A stretch of 64,000 bases of DNA from Hylemonella gracilis. Lineage in GTDB: Bacteria > Pseudomonadota > Gammaproteobacteria > Burkholderiales > Burkholderiaceae_C. A program made the translations under genes and the position numbers. The notes beneath the pieces were generated by a model. That model had not been told where the DNA came from and made no database searches. It saw nothing but the letters and a program-made list of their open reading frames with translations. Shown piece by piece: positions 38,425 to 46,392 of the stretch (its first letter is position 1; the number at the start of each line of letters is the position of its first letter). The DNA lies in assembly GCF_004328645.1 (NCBI RefSeq), contig NZ_CP031395.1, forward strand, positions 2,691,501 through 2,755,500. The letters run 5' to 3'.

Positions 38425-40089
38425 TCACGCCGGCAAGGCCCGGCGCAGGATGGCGTCGAAGTCCACGCCACTGCCCAGGCTGCCATAGGTCTGGCCCCAG
38501 GCGCCGCCCAGGCGGGATTCGCAGAAGGCGCTGAACACGAAGCCGGGCGCGCTTTGCGCCAGCAGTGCGGCCTGCACGGCCAGGGCCACGTCCTGGGCCA
38601 GGCGGCGCGCTTCCACCTCGCTGCCCATCACTTCCACGCGCAGGGGCAGGCTGCGGGCCATGCGGTCGAGCGCGGCGTGCTGGCCCAGGGCAGGCTTCAA
38701 CTCCTGGGCCAGGGCGCTGGCCGCGTCGGCCTTGCGCAAGCCGCGCAGCAGGTCCAGCGCCATGATGTTGCCCGCGCCTTCCCAGATGGAGTTGACCGGC
38801 ATCTCGCGGTAGATGCGCGCCAGCACGCCCTCACCGCCCTCCTCCACATAACCGTTGCCGCCCAGGCATTCCATGGCTTCCTGCGCGAAGCCGGCGCCGC
38901 GCTTGCAGATCCAGAACTTGGCCACGGGGGTCAGCAGGCGGGCCATGGCTTTTTCATGCGGGTCGTCGGGCTGGTCGAAGGTGCGCGCCAGGCGCAGGGC
39001 CAGCGCAGTGGCGGCCTCGCTTTCCAGCGCCAGGTCGGCCAGCACGTTCTTCATCAGGGGCTGTTCGATCAGTGCCTTGCCAAAGGCCAGACGCTGGCGC
39101 GTGTGGTGGATGGCCTGGGTGAGGGCCTGGCGCATCAGGCCGCTGCTGCCCAGGGCACAGTCCAGCCGCGTCATGGTGCCCATCTCCAGGATTTGCGGTA
39201 CGCCGCGCCCCTCCTCGCCCACCAGCCAGGCCAGCGCGCCTTCAAATTCCACTTCCGAACTGGCGTTGGCTTTGTTGCCCAGCTTGTCCTTCAGACGCTG
39301 GATGCGCAAGGCATTGTGCTGTCCCTGGGTGGTGCTGCCGGACAAGGCCTCGGGCAGCACGCGCGGCAGGAAGAAGCAGGACAGCCCGTTCGCCGTCTGC
39401 GCCAGCACCAGGAAGGCGTCGCTCATGGGCGCCGAGAAGAACCACTTGTGGCCGGTCAGGCGGTAACGCGCGCCCCAGGCGTCGTGCCCATCGGGCTCGG
39501 CGCGCGTGGTGTTGGCCCGCACGTCGCTGCCGCCCTGCTTTTCCGTCATGCCCATGCCCATGGTGAGGCCCGCCTTGTGCTTGTACAGCGTGAGCGCAGG
39601 GTCGTAGGCGCGCGCGCCCAGGCCGGGTGACCATTCCTGGTGGATAGCCGCATTGGCGCGCAGCGCGGGCGTGACGGCGTAGGTCATGGAGATCGGGCAG
39701 AGCATGGACGGTTCCAGCTCGGTGAAGAGCATGAAGCCCGCCGCCCGAAGCACATGGGCGTTGCGTGTGTTGTCCAGCCAAGGCGAGCCATGCAGGCCCG
39801 CCTTCATGGCTGCCGCCATCAGGATGTGGTAGCTCGGGTGAAACTCCACCTCGTCGATGCGGTAGCCCTGGCGGTCGTGCGTGCGCAGTTGCGGGCCAAG
39901 GACATTGGCCAGCCGCGCATGCACCTGCATGGTGGCGCTGCCCGCCAGGGCGCCCAGGTCTTCCAGGGGACGCAGGTTCAGCCCGGGCGCGTGGACCTTG
40001 AGCGCGTCGCGCATCGCCAGATTGCCCTCGAAGAGATTCACATCGACCAGCGGCGCGGGCTGGTTGAACACGTCATGGGTCTGGTGCAT
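38425..40089 (-). CDS. Acyl-CoA dehydrogenase family protein (AidB-like)
   Basis: 554 aa, AidB length. The N-terminal THDVFNQPAPLVDVNLFEGN is the AidB-type helical start. The FAD/acyl-CoA dehydrogenase core carries GMGMTEKQGGSDVRANTT and WFFSAPMSDAFLVLAQT, and the C-terminal part includes CLGGNGYVEEGGEGVLARIY. E. coli AidB binds DNA and is part of the adaptive response to alkylation; in this block it may instead act in acyl-CoA metabolism. It is the last gene of the minus-strand block before sbcB. Confidence 0.87.
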   Translation of the reverse strand: MHQTHDVFNQPAPLVDVNLFEGNLAMRDALKVHAPGLNLRPLEDLGALAGSATMQVHARLANVLGPQLRTHDRQGYRIDEVEFHPSYHILMAAAMKAGLHGSPWLDNTRNAHVLRAAGFMLFTELEPSMLCPISMTYAVTPALRANAAIHQEWSPGLGARAYDPALTLYKHKAGLTMGMGMTEKQGGSDVRANTTRAEPDGHDAWGARYRLTGHKWFFSAPMSDAFLVLAQTANGLSCFFLPRVLPEALSGSTTQGQHNALRIQRLKDKLGNKANASSEVEFEGALAWLVGEEGRGVPQILEMGTMTRLDCALGSSGLMRQALTQAIHHTRQRLAFGKALIEQPLMKNVLADLALESEAATALALRLARTFDQPDDPHEKAMARLLTPVAKFWICKRGAGFAQEAMECLGGNGYVEEGGEGVLARIYREMPVNSIWEGAGNIMALDLLRGLRKADAASALAQELKPALGQHAALDRMARSLPLRVEVMGSEVEARRLAQDVALAVQAALLAQSAPGFVFSAFCESRLGGAWGQTYGSLGSGVDFDAILRRALPA

Positions 40090-40131
40090 GGCGATCTCCT
40101 TTTGGGCTGGCCGCGCATGCGGCGGCGGGGA

Positions 40132-41160
40132 CTAGATGAGCTTCACGAGCTGCTTGCCGAAGTTGCGGCCCTTCAGCATGCCCAGGAAGGCCTCGGGCGC
40201 GGCGGCCAGGCCAGAAGCCACCGTCTCGCGCGGACGCAGCTTGCCACTGGCGACCAGGCCGACCAGTTCCTTGAGTGCCTCGGGCCAGACTTCCATGTGC
40301 TCGCTGACGATGAAGCCTTCGAGGCGGATGCGCTGGGTCAGCAGCAGCTGCGGGTAGGTCAGGGGAATGGGGGCACCGTCGTAGCCTGCAATCACGCCGC
40401 ACAGGGCAATGCGGCCGTGCGCGTTCAGGCGCGAGAGCACGGCGTCCAGCACCATCCCGCCCACGTTCTCGAAATGGCCATGGATACCGTCCGGGCAAGC
40501 CGTCTTGAGCGCCTTGGACAAAGAGCCCGCGTCGGTGTGTTGCTTGTAGTCGATGCAGGCGTCGAAGCCCAGATCGTTCACCACGTAATCGCATTTTTCC
40601 TTGCCACCCGCGATGCCCACCACCCGACAACCCCGCGCTTTCGCGAGCGCGCCATAGGCGCTGCCCACCGCGCCGCTGGCCGCGCTGACGGTCACAGTCT
40701 GCCCCGGCTTGGGTTCGATGATCTTGACCAAGCCATACCAGGCCGTCACGCCCGGCATGCCGGCCGCGCCCAGGTACTGCGACAGCGGCACCTGGCCGGG
40801 ACCGTCACCGGCCTGAACCTTGCTGAGGGCACCAGGCTGCGTGGCGTCCACCACCCCGTAGTCCTGCCAGCCGCCCATGCCCACCACCTTGTCGCCGGGC
40901 GCGAACTTCGGATGGCGGCTCTCGACGACCTCGCCGACCGTGCCGCCGATCATCACCTCGCCCAGCGCCTGCGGCGCGGCGTAGCTCTTGGCATCGCTCA
41001 TGCGCCCGCGCATGTAAGGGTCGAGGCTGAGGTAGTGGTGGCGCACCAGCACCTGGCCATCCTGCAGGGGCGGCGTGTCGGTGCTGACGAGCTTGAAATT
41101 GGCCGCCGTGGCCTCGCCCTCGGGGCGGCTGACGAGCAGGATCTGTTGATTGCGGGGCAT
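40132..41160 (-). CDS. NADP-dependent zinc-less MDR oxidoreductase (CurA/YncB type)
   Basis: 342 aa medium-chain reductase of the leukotriene-B4-dehydrogenase-like class. VSRPEGEATAANFKLV, LSLDPYMRGRMSDAKSYA and the Rossmann motif SAASGAVGSAYGALAKARG match; zinc ligands are absent, as usual for this class. Such enzymes reduce alpha,beta-unsaturated carbonyls with NADPH. The start at 41160 has GAGGAG six bases upstream; the longer frame to 41196 is not used. It lies 42 bp upstream of the AidB-like gene. Confidence 0.92.
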   Translation of the reverse strand: MPRNQQILLVSRPEGEATAANFKLVSTDTPPLQDGQVLVRHHYLSLDPYMRGRMSDAKSYAAPQALGEVMIGGTVGEVVESRHPKFAPGDKVVGMGGWQDYGVVDATQPGALSKVQAGDGPGQVPLSQYLGAAGMPGVTAWYGLVKIIEPKPGQTVTVSAASGAVGSAYGALAKARGCRVVGIAGGKEKCDYVVNDLGFDACIDYKQHTDAGSLSKALKTACPDGIHGHFENVGGMVLDAVLSRLNAHGRIALCGVIAGYDGAPIPLTYPQLLLTQRIRLEGFIVSEHMEVWPEALKELVGLVASGKLRPRETVASGLAAAPEAFLGMLKGRNFGKQLVKLI

Positions 41161-41229
41161 GGTGGTCTCCTCTTGTGTTGGGCCTGCCGCATGCAAACGA
41201 AGGCGGGCCCGATGCGGATTGAATGCGAT

Positions 41230-41667
41230 TTAGTCGGTTGAGACCTGGTCGTCGAGCTTTTTCAAACCCGGCGGCAGGCGCTTGACGTACTTGAACGTGC
41301 CCGTGGCGTGGGCGCAGGGCCGGCCCTCGCCGTCGTACACCGTGCCCTCGGTGAAGGCCATGGTGGTGCTGCGGTGCATCAGCCGGCCCTTGGCCGTGAG
41401 GGCGCCCAGCTCGGGTTTGGACGGCCGCATGAAGCTGGTCTTCATCTCGATGGTGACCACGCCCATGGACTTGTCGACGCTGCGCGCCGCGCTGGCCATG
41501 GTCACGTCCAGCAAGGTCATCAGTGCGCCGCCGTGCGTGACGGCGAAGGAATTCAGGTGCTCGGGCCGGGGCGCGAAGACGAGCTCGGACTGCCCGTCCT
41601 CGAACTTCACGAGCTCGAAGCCCAGGTGGTTGACGAAGGGAATCTCGGCGCCGAAGGGGATGCTCAT
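41230..41667 (-). CDS. PaaI-type hotdog-fold thioesterase
   Basis: 145 aa single hotdog domain. The motif NSFAVTHGGALMTLLDVTMA carries the H-G-G and Asp typical of PaaI/4HBT enzymes, and MGVVTIEMKTSFMRP follows. It likely hydrolyses acyl-CoA esters, fitting the dehydrogenases around it. It lies between a palindromic element and the MDR oxidoreductase gene on the same strand. Confidence 0.88.
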   Translation of the reverse strand: MSIPFGAEIPFVNHLGFELVKFEDGQSELVFAPRPEHLNSFAVTHGGALMTLLDVTMASAARSVDKSMGVVTIEMKTSFMRPSKPELGALTAKGRLMHRSTTMAFTEGTVYDGEGRPCAHATGTFKYVKRLPPGLKKLDDQVSTD

Positions 41668-41685
41668 GGTGTTGACGTCTCAAGG

Positions 41686-41780
41686 AAGAATGGGGCAGGC
41701 GGGGTCAGGGAACCCGACGATTTCGATTTGCGCAGCAAATCATATGAGGAGCGGTCCCTGACCTCGCCTGCCCCATTCTT
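41686..41780. repeat. Nested palindromic element P2
   Basis: Arms 41686-41711 and 41755-41780 are inverted repeats with 25 of 26 matches; the single mismatch would be a G-U pair in plus-strand RNA. Inside is a perfect 7 bp hairpin GATTTGC-GCA-GCAAATC (41725-41741). On the minus strand the core reads TCCTCATAT-hairpin-GAAATCGTCGGG, matching element P1 at 38300-38390. It fills the gap between the SDR stop and the thioesterase start, which are transcribed in the same direction. Confidence 0.9.
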
Positions 41781-41798
41781 CATTCCGATCAAGCAGGT

Positions 41799-42584
41799 TC
41801 AGACCACGCAGCTCACGCCGCCGTCCACCGCCAACCACTGCCCCGTGATGTGCTTGCCCGCCGCCGAGGCGTACAACAGCGCGACGCCCTTCAAATCCTC
41901 ATCGTCCCCCAGACGCCGCAGCGGCGCGTGCGCCGCCATCTTGTCCTCGCCCAGCTTCTCGATCAGCGCCGTCGCCATCTTGGTCTTGAAGAAACCCGGG
42001 CAGATCGCGTTCACCGTGATGCCATGCACGCCCCACTCCGCCGCCAACGCGCGCGTGAAATTGATCACCGCGCCCTTGGACGTGTTGTAGGCGATGGTCT
42101 TCATCTCCACCGGGTTGCCACCCAGGCCGGCAATGGAGGCCACATTGACGATGCGTCCCTGCTTGCGCGGAATCATGCCGTGCTTGGCAATCGCCTGACT
42201 CAACAGGAAATAACCCCGCACATTGAGGTTCATCACCTTGTCCCAGGCGGCGGTGGGGTGGTCTTCCGCCGGAGCGCCCCAACTCGCGCCCGCGTTGTTG
42301 ACCAGGATGTCCACGTGACCCAGTCGCTGCAGCGCCTCCTGCGCAAGCCGCTGGATGTCAGCCTCCTGTGCGCAGTCGGCGGCAACCCAGCGGGCGTCGA
42401 TGCCGGCGGATTGCAACTCCTGGACAGCCTCCTCCAGCTCTTCGGCCTTGCGGGCGCTGAGCAGGACCTTGGCGCCCGCTTCACCCAGGGCATGCGCGAT
42501 CTGCAGGCCCAGGCCGCGCGAGCCCCCGGTGATGAGGGCCGACTGGCCTTGAAGGTCGAACAGTTGCTGTACGGTACGGGTCAT
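41799..42584 (-). CDS. SDR family oxidoreductase (3-hydroxyacyl/ketoacyl type)
   Basis: 261 aa classical SDR: TGGSRGLG cofactor site, NNAGASWGAP, catalytic Ser in VNVASIAGL, YNTSKGAV and the late NAICPGFFKTKM. The C-terminal GQWLAVDGG is typical of FabG-like enzymes. Within this block it may oxidise hydroxyacyl substrates. It follows the small membrane protein gene by 42 bp. Confidence 0.9.
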   Translation of the reverse strand: MTRTVQQLFDLQGQSALITGGSRGLGLQIAHALGEAGAKVLLSARKAEELEEAVQELQSAGIDARWVAADCAQEADIQRLAQEALQRLGHVDILVNNAGASWGAPAEDHPTAAWDKVMNLNVRGYFLLSQAIAKHGMIPRKQGRIVNVASIAGLGGNPVEMKTIAYNTSKGAVINFTRALAAEWGVHGITVNAICPGFFKTKMATALIEKLGEDKMAAHAPLRRLGDDEDLKGVALLYASAAGKHITGQWLAVDGGVSCVV

Positions 42585-42626
42585 GCTTGTCTCCTCGTTG
42601 TTGTCATGCCGGCCGTCGGGCCGGGC

Positions 42627-42830
42627 CTACTTCATCACGGAACGCAGCCAGATCAGGCCCACGCCCGTGGCGGCGACCAGGCCGCCGCCCACCTGGAATA
42701 TGCCGGCCAGGTCCGCCATGTCCGGCCCCTGGCGTTGAAAGACGAAACCCAGCACCACGGCCAGCAGGCCGCCGTACAGGCAGACCCAGGCGCCTTTTTC
42801 CACCCGGGTCTTTTGGCGTTCGTTGCTCAT
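42627..42830 (-). CDS. Small two-helix membrane protein, unknown function
   Basis: 67 aa with two hydrophobic segments, VCLYGGLLAVVLGFVF and AGIFQVGGGLVAATGVGLIWL, and charged ends (MSNERQKTRVEKGAW). AGGAG lies seven bases upstream of the ATG, supporting real translation. It sits between the large acyl-CoA dehydrogenase gene and the SDR gene in the same direction. I do not recognise the family; it could be a small membrane partner of the acyl-CoA enzymes. Confidence 0.75.
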   Translation of the reverse strand: MSNERQKTRVEKGAWVCLYGGLLAVVLGFVFQRQGPDMADLAGIFQVGGGLVAATGVGLIWLRSVMK

Positions 42831-42908
42831 CACATTGCTCCTGAGAAGAGGTTAAACCGCATATGCGCGGATTAAAGCGGAAAGCGCGTGGTCGCGCAGC
42901 CGCCTCCC

Positions 42909-44789
42909 TCAGAAAGCGGCCTCCGGCATGGTCGCGCAAGTCAGGTCACGCGCCGCGACCACCTGCAGCCAGGGCTTGATTTTCGTCAACTCGTAGTGGA
43001 AAAAATAGCAGGTGGCATGCAGCACGCCCATGCGACGGTCCGCGGTGACCGCCCCACCGGTCGTGTCGGCGGGTGCCACGCGGCAGGCCAGGTCCAACCA
43101 CATCCAGGCCAGCACGACATGGCCGAAGGCTTGCAGGTAGGGCACGGCATTGGCCAGCGCCTCGGTCGGGTTCTCGGTGGCCCAGGCTGCCTTGGTGGCC
43201 GCGCCCACCTGCTGCAGGGCCTGGGCCAGCGCGTTCGCGTGCTCGGCCAATTCAGGCTGCTGGATCGCGCGCTCGATGGTGGCGTTCATGCGCGCGGCCA
43301 ACAGAGTCAGACCGCGCCCGCCTTCCATGCGCACCTTGCGCCCCAGCAGATCCAGGGCCTGGACGCCGTGCGTGCCCTCGTGGATCATGTTCAGGCGCTG
43401 GTCGCGCCAGTACTGCTCCACCGGAAAGTCGCGCGTGTAGCCATAGCCACCATGGACCTGGATGGCCAGGGAATTCGCCTCCAGGCACCACTCACTGGGC
43501 CAGCTCTTGGCGATCGGCGTCAGCACCTCCAGCAGCAGGCGCGCCTCGTCGGCGTCCTCGGGCGTGCCAGTACGCTGTTCATCGACCAGACGGGCGCAGT
43601 AAAGCTGCAAGGCGAGCGACCCTTCGCAATAGGATTTCTGCGCAAGCAGCATGCGTTTCACATCCGCGTGCTCGATGATACGAATCTGCGGCTGACTGGC
43701 ATCTTTTCCCGCGCCAGTGATCGGCCGCCCCTGCGGCCGATTCTTCGCGTAATCCAGGGCCGCGTGGTAACCCGCCATGCCCAGCATGGTCGCGGCCATG
43801 CCGATGCCGATGCGCGCCTCGTTCATCATGTGGAACATGCAGCGCAGGCCTTCGCCAGGCTGGCCGACGAGGTAGCCCACGGCGCCTGCGCCGTTTCCGT
43901 CATACCCGCCTGACGCGCCATTCACGGGGAACTGCCCTTCACCGAAATTGAGCAAGGTGTTCGTGGTGCCACGCCAGCCGCATTTGTGGTTCAGCCCGGC
44001 CAGGGCCACGTCATTGCGCTGGCCCGTCAATTCACCATCGGCATTCACGAGCTTCTTGGGCACGATGAAGAGCGAAATGCCCTTGACGCCCGGCACCAGC
44101 TTGCCATCCGGCCCCGGGATCTTGGCCAGCACGAGGTGGACGATGTTCTCGGTCAGATCATGTTCGCCAGCCGAGATCCACATCTTGTTGCCGCGCAGGC
44201 GGTAGCGCGGGCCCAGCGGGTCCTGCGCGAAATCCGCTCCGTCAGGAATGGCCTTGGTCGCAATGTCGGACAGCGACGAGCCCGCCTGCGGTTCGCTCAG
44301 GCACATGGTGCCCGACCACTGGCCGGAAAATTCCTTGAGGGCAAAAACCTGTTTCTGCTTCTCGGTGCCATGCATCATCAGCAAGTTGGCATTGCCCACC
44401 GTGAGCAGGCCGGAACCCATGCTGATGGAGGCCAGGCCGAAGAAGCTGTTGGCGGCGGCTTCGACCAAGTAAGGCAGTTGCATGCCGCCGATGTCGTGGT
44501 CCTGCGCGGCGCTGAGCATGCCGGATTCGGCGTAGGCCCGGTGCGCCTCGTGCGTGGCCTGGGGCAGCACGACACGCAGGCTGCCGTCGGCTTCGGTGAC
44601 GGTGCGCGGTTCCTCGGTGTCGATCAGGCGATTGAACGGGGCGTACTTCTCGCGGGCGATGCGCTCGCAGGTGTCAAGCACGGCGTCGAAGGTCTCGCGG
44701 CTGTGCTCGGCGTAGCGCTGGCGTTGGGTCAGCGTGTCGGCGTGCAGCCAGTCGTGCAACAAGAAATCGAGTGTTTGCCGGTAACTCAT
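42909..44789 (-). CDS. Acyl-CoA dehydrogenase with C-terminal domain (DmdC/FadE-like)
   Basis: 626 aa, larger than a standard acyl-CoA dehydrogenase. The N-terminus SYRQTLDFLLHDWLHADTLT and the C-terminal extension match the DmdC-type group. The FAD site contains CLSEPQAGSSLSDI and KMWISAGEHDLTENI; the catalytic glutamate lies in IHEGTHGVQALDLLGRK. It would oxidise a fatty or methylthio acyl-CoA to the enoyl-CoA. The downstream multifunctional protein and thiolase genes complete a beta-oxidation set. Confidence 0.93.
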   Translation of the reverse strand: MSYRQTLDFLLHDWLHADTLTQRQRYAEHSRETFDAVLDTCERIAREKYAPFNRLIDTEEPRTVTEADGSLRVVLPQATHEAHRAYAESGMLSAAQDHDIGGMQLPYLVEAAANSFFGLASISMGSGLLTVGNANLLMMHGTEKQKQVFALKEFSGQWSGTMCLSEPQAGSSLSDIATKAIPDGADFAQDPLGPRYRLRGNKMWISAGEHDLTENIVHLVLAKIPGPDGKLVPGVKGISLFIVPKKLVNADGELTGQRNDVALAGLNHKCGWRGTTNTLLNFGEGQFPVNGASGGYDGNGAGAVGYLVGQPGEGLRCMFHMMNEARIGIGMAATMLGMAGYHAALDYAKNRPQGRPITGAGKDASQPQIRIIEHADVKRMLLAQKSYCEGSLALQLYCARLVDEQRTGTPEDADEARLLLEVLTPIAKSWPSEWCLEANSLAIQVHGGYGYTRDFPVEQYWRDQRLNMIHEGTHGVQALDLLGRKVRMEGGRGLTLLAARMNATIERAIQQPELAEHANALAQALQQVGAATKAAWATENPTEALANAVPYLQAFGHVVLAWMWLDLACRVAPADTTGGAVTADRRMGVLHATCYFFHYELTKIKPWLQVVAARDLTCATMPEAAF

Positions 44790-44883
44790 GTCTCTCTCAT
44801 TTTCATGCGGGGTGTTGTCGCATCGCCTTTGAGACGGGGTGCCACATCACGCGATCATGTTCACATTCGTGAGCCTCATCGCC

Positions 44884-44982
44884 CGAGAGCACGGGGCACA
44901 AGCTCCGCGAATGTCCTCCTTCAAAGGTCTTCGACCTTTGAATTCCCCCTTTTTTTCGCTGCGCTTGCACCCCGCACTCTCG
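44884..44982. repeat. Nested palindromic element P3
   Basis: Arms 44884-44903 and 44963-44982 match at 16 of 20 positions as an inverted repeat; all four mismatches become G-U pairs in minus-strand RNA, the direction of transcription of the flanking genes. Inside is a perfect 10 bp hairpin TTCAAAGGTC-TTC-GACCTTTGAA (44920-44942). The flank CTCCG....TGTCC.CC is shared with the minus strand of P4. No gene is present. Confidence 0.85.
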
Positions 44983-45030
44983 CGCTCCGCCAAGGTGTTT
45001 GCACCCCTCGGTAGCACGCCATGTCGCTGG

Positions 45031-45127
45031 CCAGAGGATGTGCGGTGACTGGCGCAGTGAGGTAAAGGAGGAGCGGCACAGCCGCTCCGGGGGACACGAA
45101 CGGAGTCAGTCACCGTGCGTCCTCTGG
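45031..45127. repeat. Nested palindromic element P4
   Basis: Arms 45031-45051 and 45107-45127 match at 18 of 21 positions; all three mismatches are G-U pairs in plus-strand RNA. Inside is a perfect 8 bp hairpin GGAGCGGC-ACA-GCCGCTCC (45070-45088). It lies 48 bp from P3 in opposite orientation, so 44790-45170 (381 bp without a gene) is mainly these two elements. Confidence 0.85.
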
Positions 45128-45170
45128 CTTGAAGTGATGCAGGCATGACACCCTCTCGCCTGCAAAAACC

Positions 45171-46346
45171 TCAAAGGACCTCGAACACCCCCGCCGCACC
45201 CATGCCGCCGCCAATGCACATGGTGACCAGCACTTTCTTCGCGCCCCGACGCTTGCCTTCGATCAGGGCGTGGCCGGTCAGGCGCTGGCCACTGACGCCG
45301 TAAGGATGGCCCACCGCGATGGCGCCACCATTGACGTTGAGGCGATCGGCCGGGATGCCCAGCTTGTCACGGCAATAGATCACCTGCACGGCGAAAGCTT
45401 CGTTCAGTTCCCAGAGGTCGATGTCGCTCACCTTGAGGCCCAGACGCTTCAGCACCTTGGGCACGGCAAAGACGGGGCCAATGCCCATTTCGTCGGGCTC
45501 GCAGCCCGCGACCGCGAAGCCGAGGAAACGGCCCAGGGGCTTGAGGCCCTTGCGGCTCGCGTAGTCTTCGTGGACCAGCACGCAGGCGCCCGCGCCATCT
45601 GAAAACTGGCTGGCGTTGCCCGCCGCGATCACACCGCCGGCAATGGCGGGCTTGATGCCGCTGATGCCGTCCTTGGTAGTGCCGGGACGGATGCCTTCGT
45701 CCTGGCTCACAGTGACCTGCTTGCTGATCATGCCCAGGGTCTTGTCGGCCACGCCCGCCGTGACCGTGATGGGCACGATCTCGTCGGTGAACTTGCCGGC
45801 CGCCAGCGCGGCCTCGGCCTTCTGCTGACTGGCCGCGCCGTATTCGTCCATGGCGTCGCGGCCGATCTGGTAGCGCTTGGCCACCTGCTCGGCCGTCTGC
45901 AGCATGTTCCAGTAAATCTCGGGCTTCTTCGCCTTCAGCGCGGGGTCGTGCAGCATGTGGACGTTGGCCTCGTTCTGCACGCAGGAAATGCTTTCCACGC
46001 CGCCGGCCACGTACACGTCGCCCTCGCCCGCGATGATGCGCTGCGCGGCCATGGCGATGGTCTGCAGGCCACTGGAACAGAAGCGATTGACCGTGACGCC
46101 GGACACCGTGACCGGCAGGCCCGCGGCCAGCGCGATCTGGCGCGCGATGTTGGAGCCGGTCGCGCCCTCGGGCGTGGCGCAGCCCATCAGCACGTCTTCG
46201 ACGTCAGCGCCGTCGATGCCCGCGCGCGCGATGGCGTGCTGGACCGCGTGGCCGCCCAGGGTTGCGCCGTGGGTCATGTTGAAGGAACCGCGCCAGCTCT
46301 TCGCGAGCGGCGTGCGGGCGGTGGAAACGATGACAGCCTTGCTCAT
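45171..46346 (-). CDS. Acetyl-CoA acyltransferase (beta-oxidation thiolase)
   Basis: 391 aa thiolase. The acylated cysteine lies in [14 protein letters not shown], the histidine in [16 protein letters not shown] and the second catalytic cysteine in [15 protein letters not shown]. It cleaves 3-ketoacyl-CoA with CoA to acetyl-CoA and a shortened acyl-CoA. It lies 46 bp after the multifunctional protein gene, giving the usual fadB-fadA type pairing, so both subunits may form one complex. Specificity for chain length cannot be read. Confidence 0.93.
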   Translation of the reverse strand: MSKAVIVSTARTPLAKSWRGSFNMTHGATLGGHAVQHAIARAGIDGADVEDVLMGCATPEGATGSNIARQIALAAGLPVTVSGVTVNRFCSSGLQTIAMAAQRIIAGEGDVYVAGGVESISCVQNEANVHMLHDPALKAKKPEIYWNMLQTAEQVAKRYQIGRDAMDEYGAASQQKAEAALAAGKFTDEIVPITVTAGVADKTLGMISKQVTVSQDEGIRPGTTKDGISGIKPAIAGGVIAAGNASQFSDGAGACVLVHEDYASRKGLKPLGRFLGFAVAGCEPDEMGIGPVFAVPKVLKRLGLKVSDIDLWELNEAFAVQVIYCRDKLGIPADRLNVNGGAIAVGHPYGVSGQRLTGHALIEGKRRGAKKVLVTMCIGGGMGAAGVFEVL

Positions 46347-46392
46347 AACATCTTCCTCAGGGGGTGTACTTGCTCATCCGGCCAGGCCGGCC

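Noticed and set aside
38300..45127. Integron attC sites
   Set aside because: The palindromes lack the attC end motifs (RYYYAAC / GTTRRRY), no integrase gene is present, and the flanking genes are ordinary operon members.
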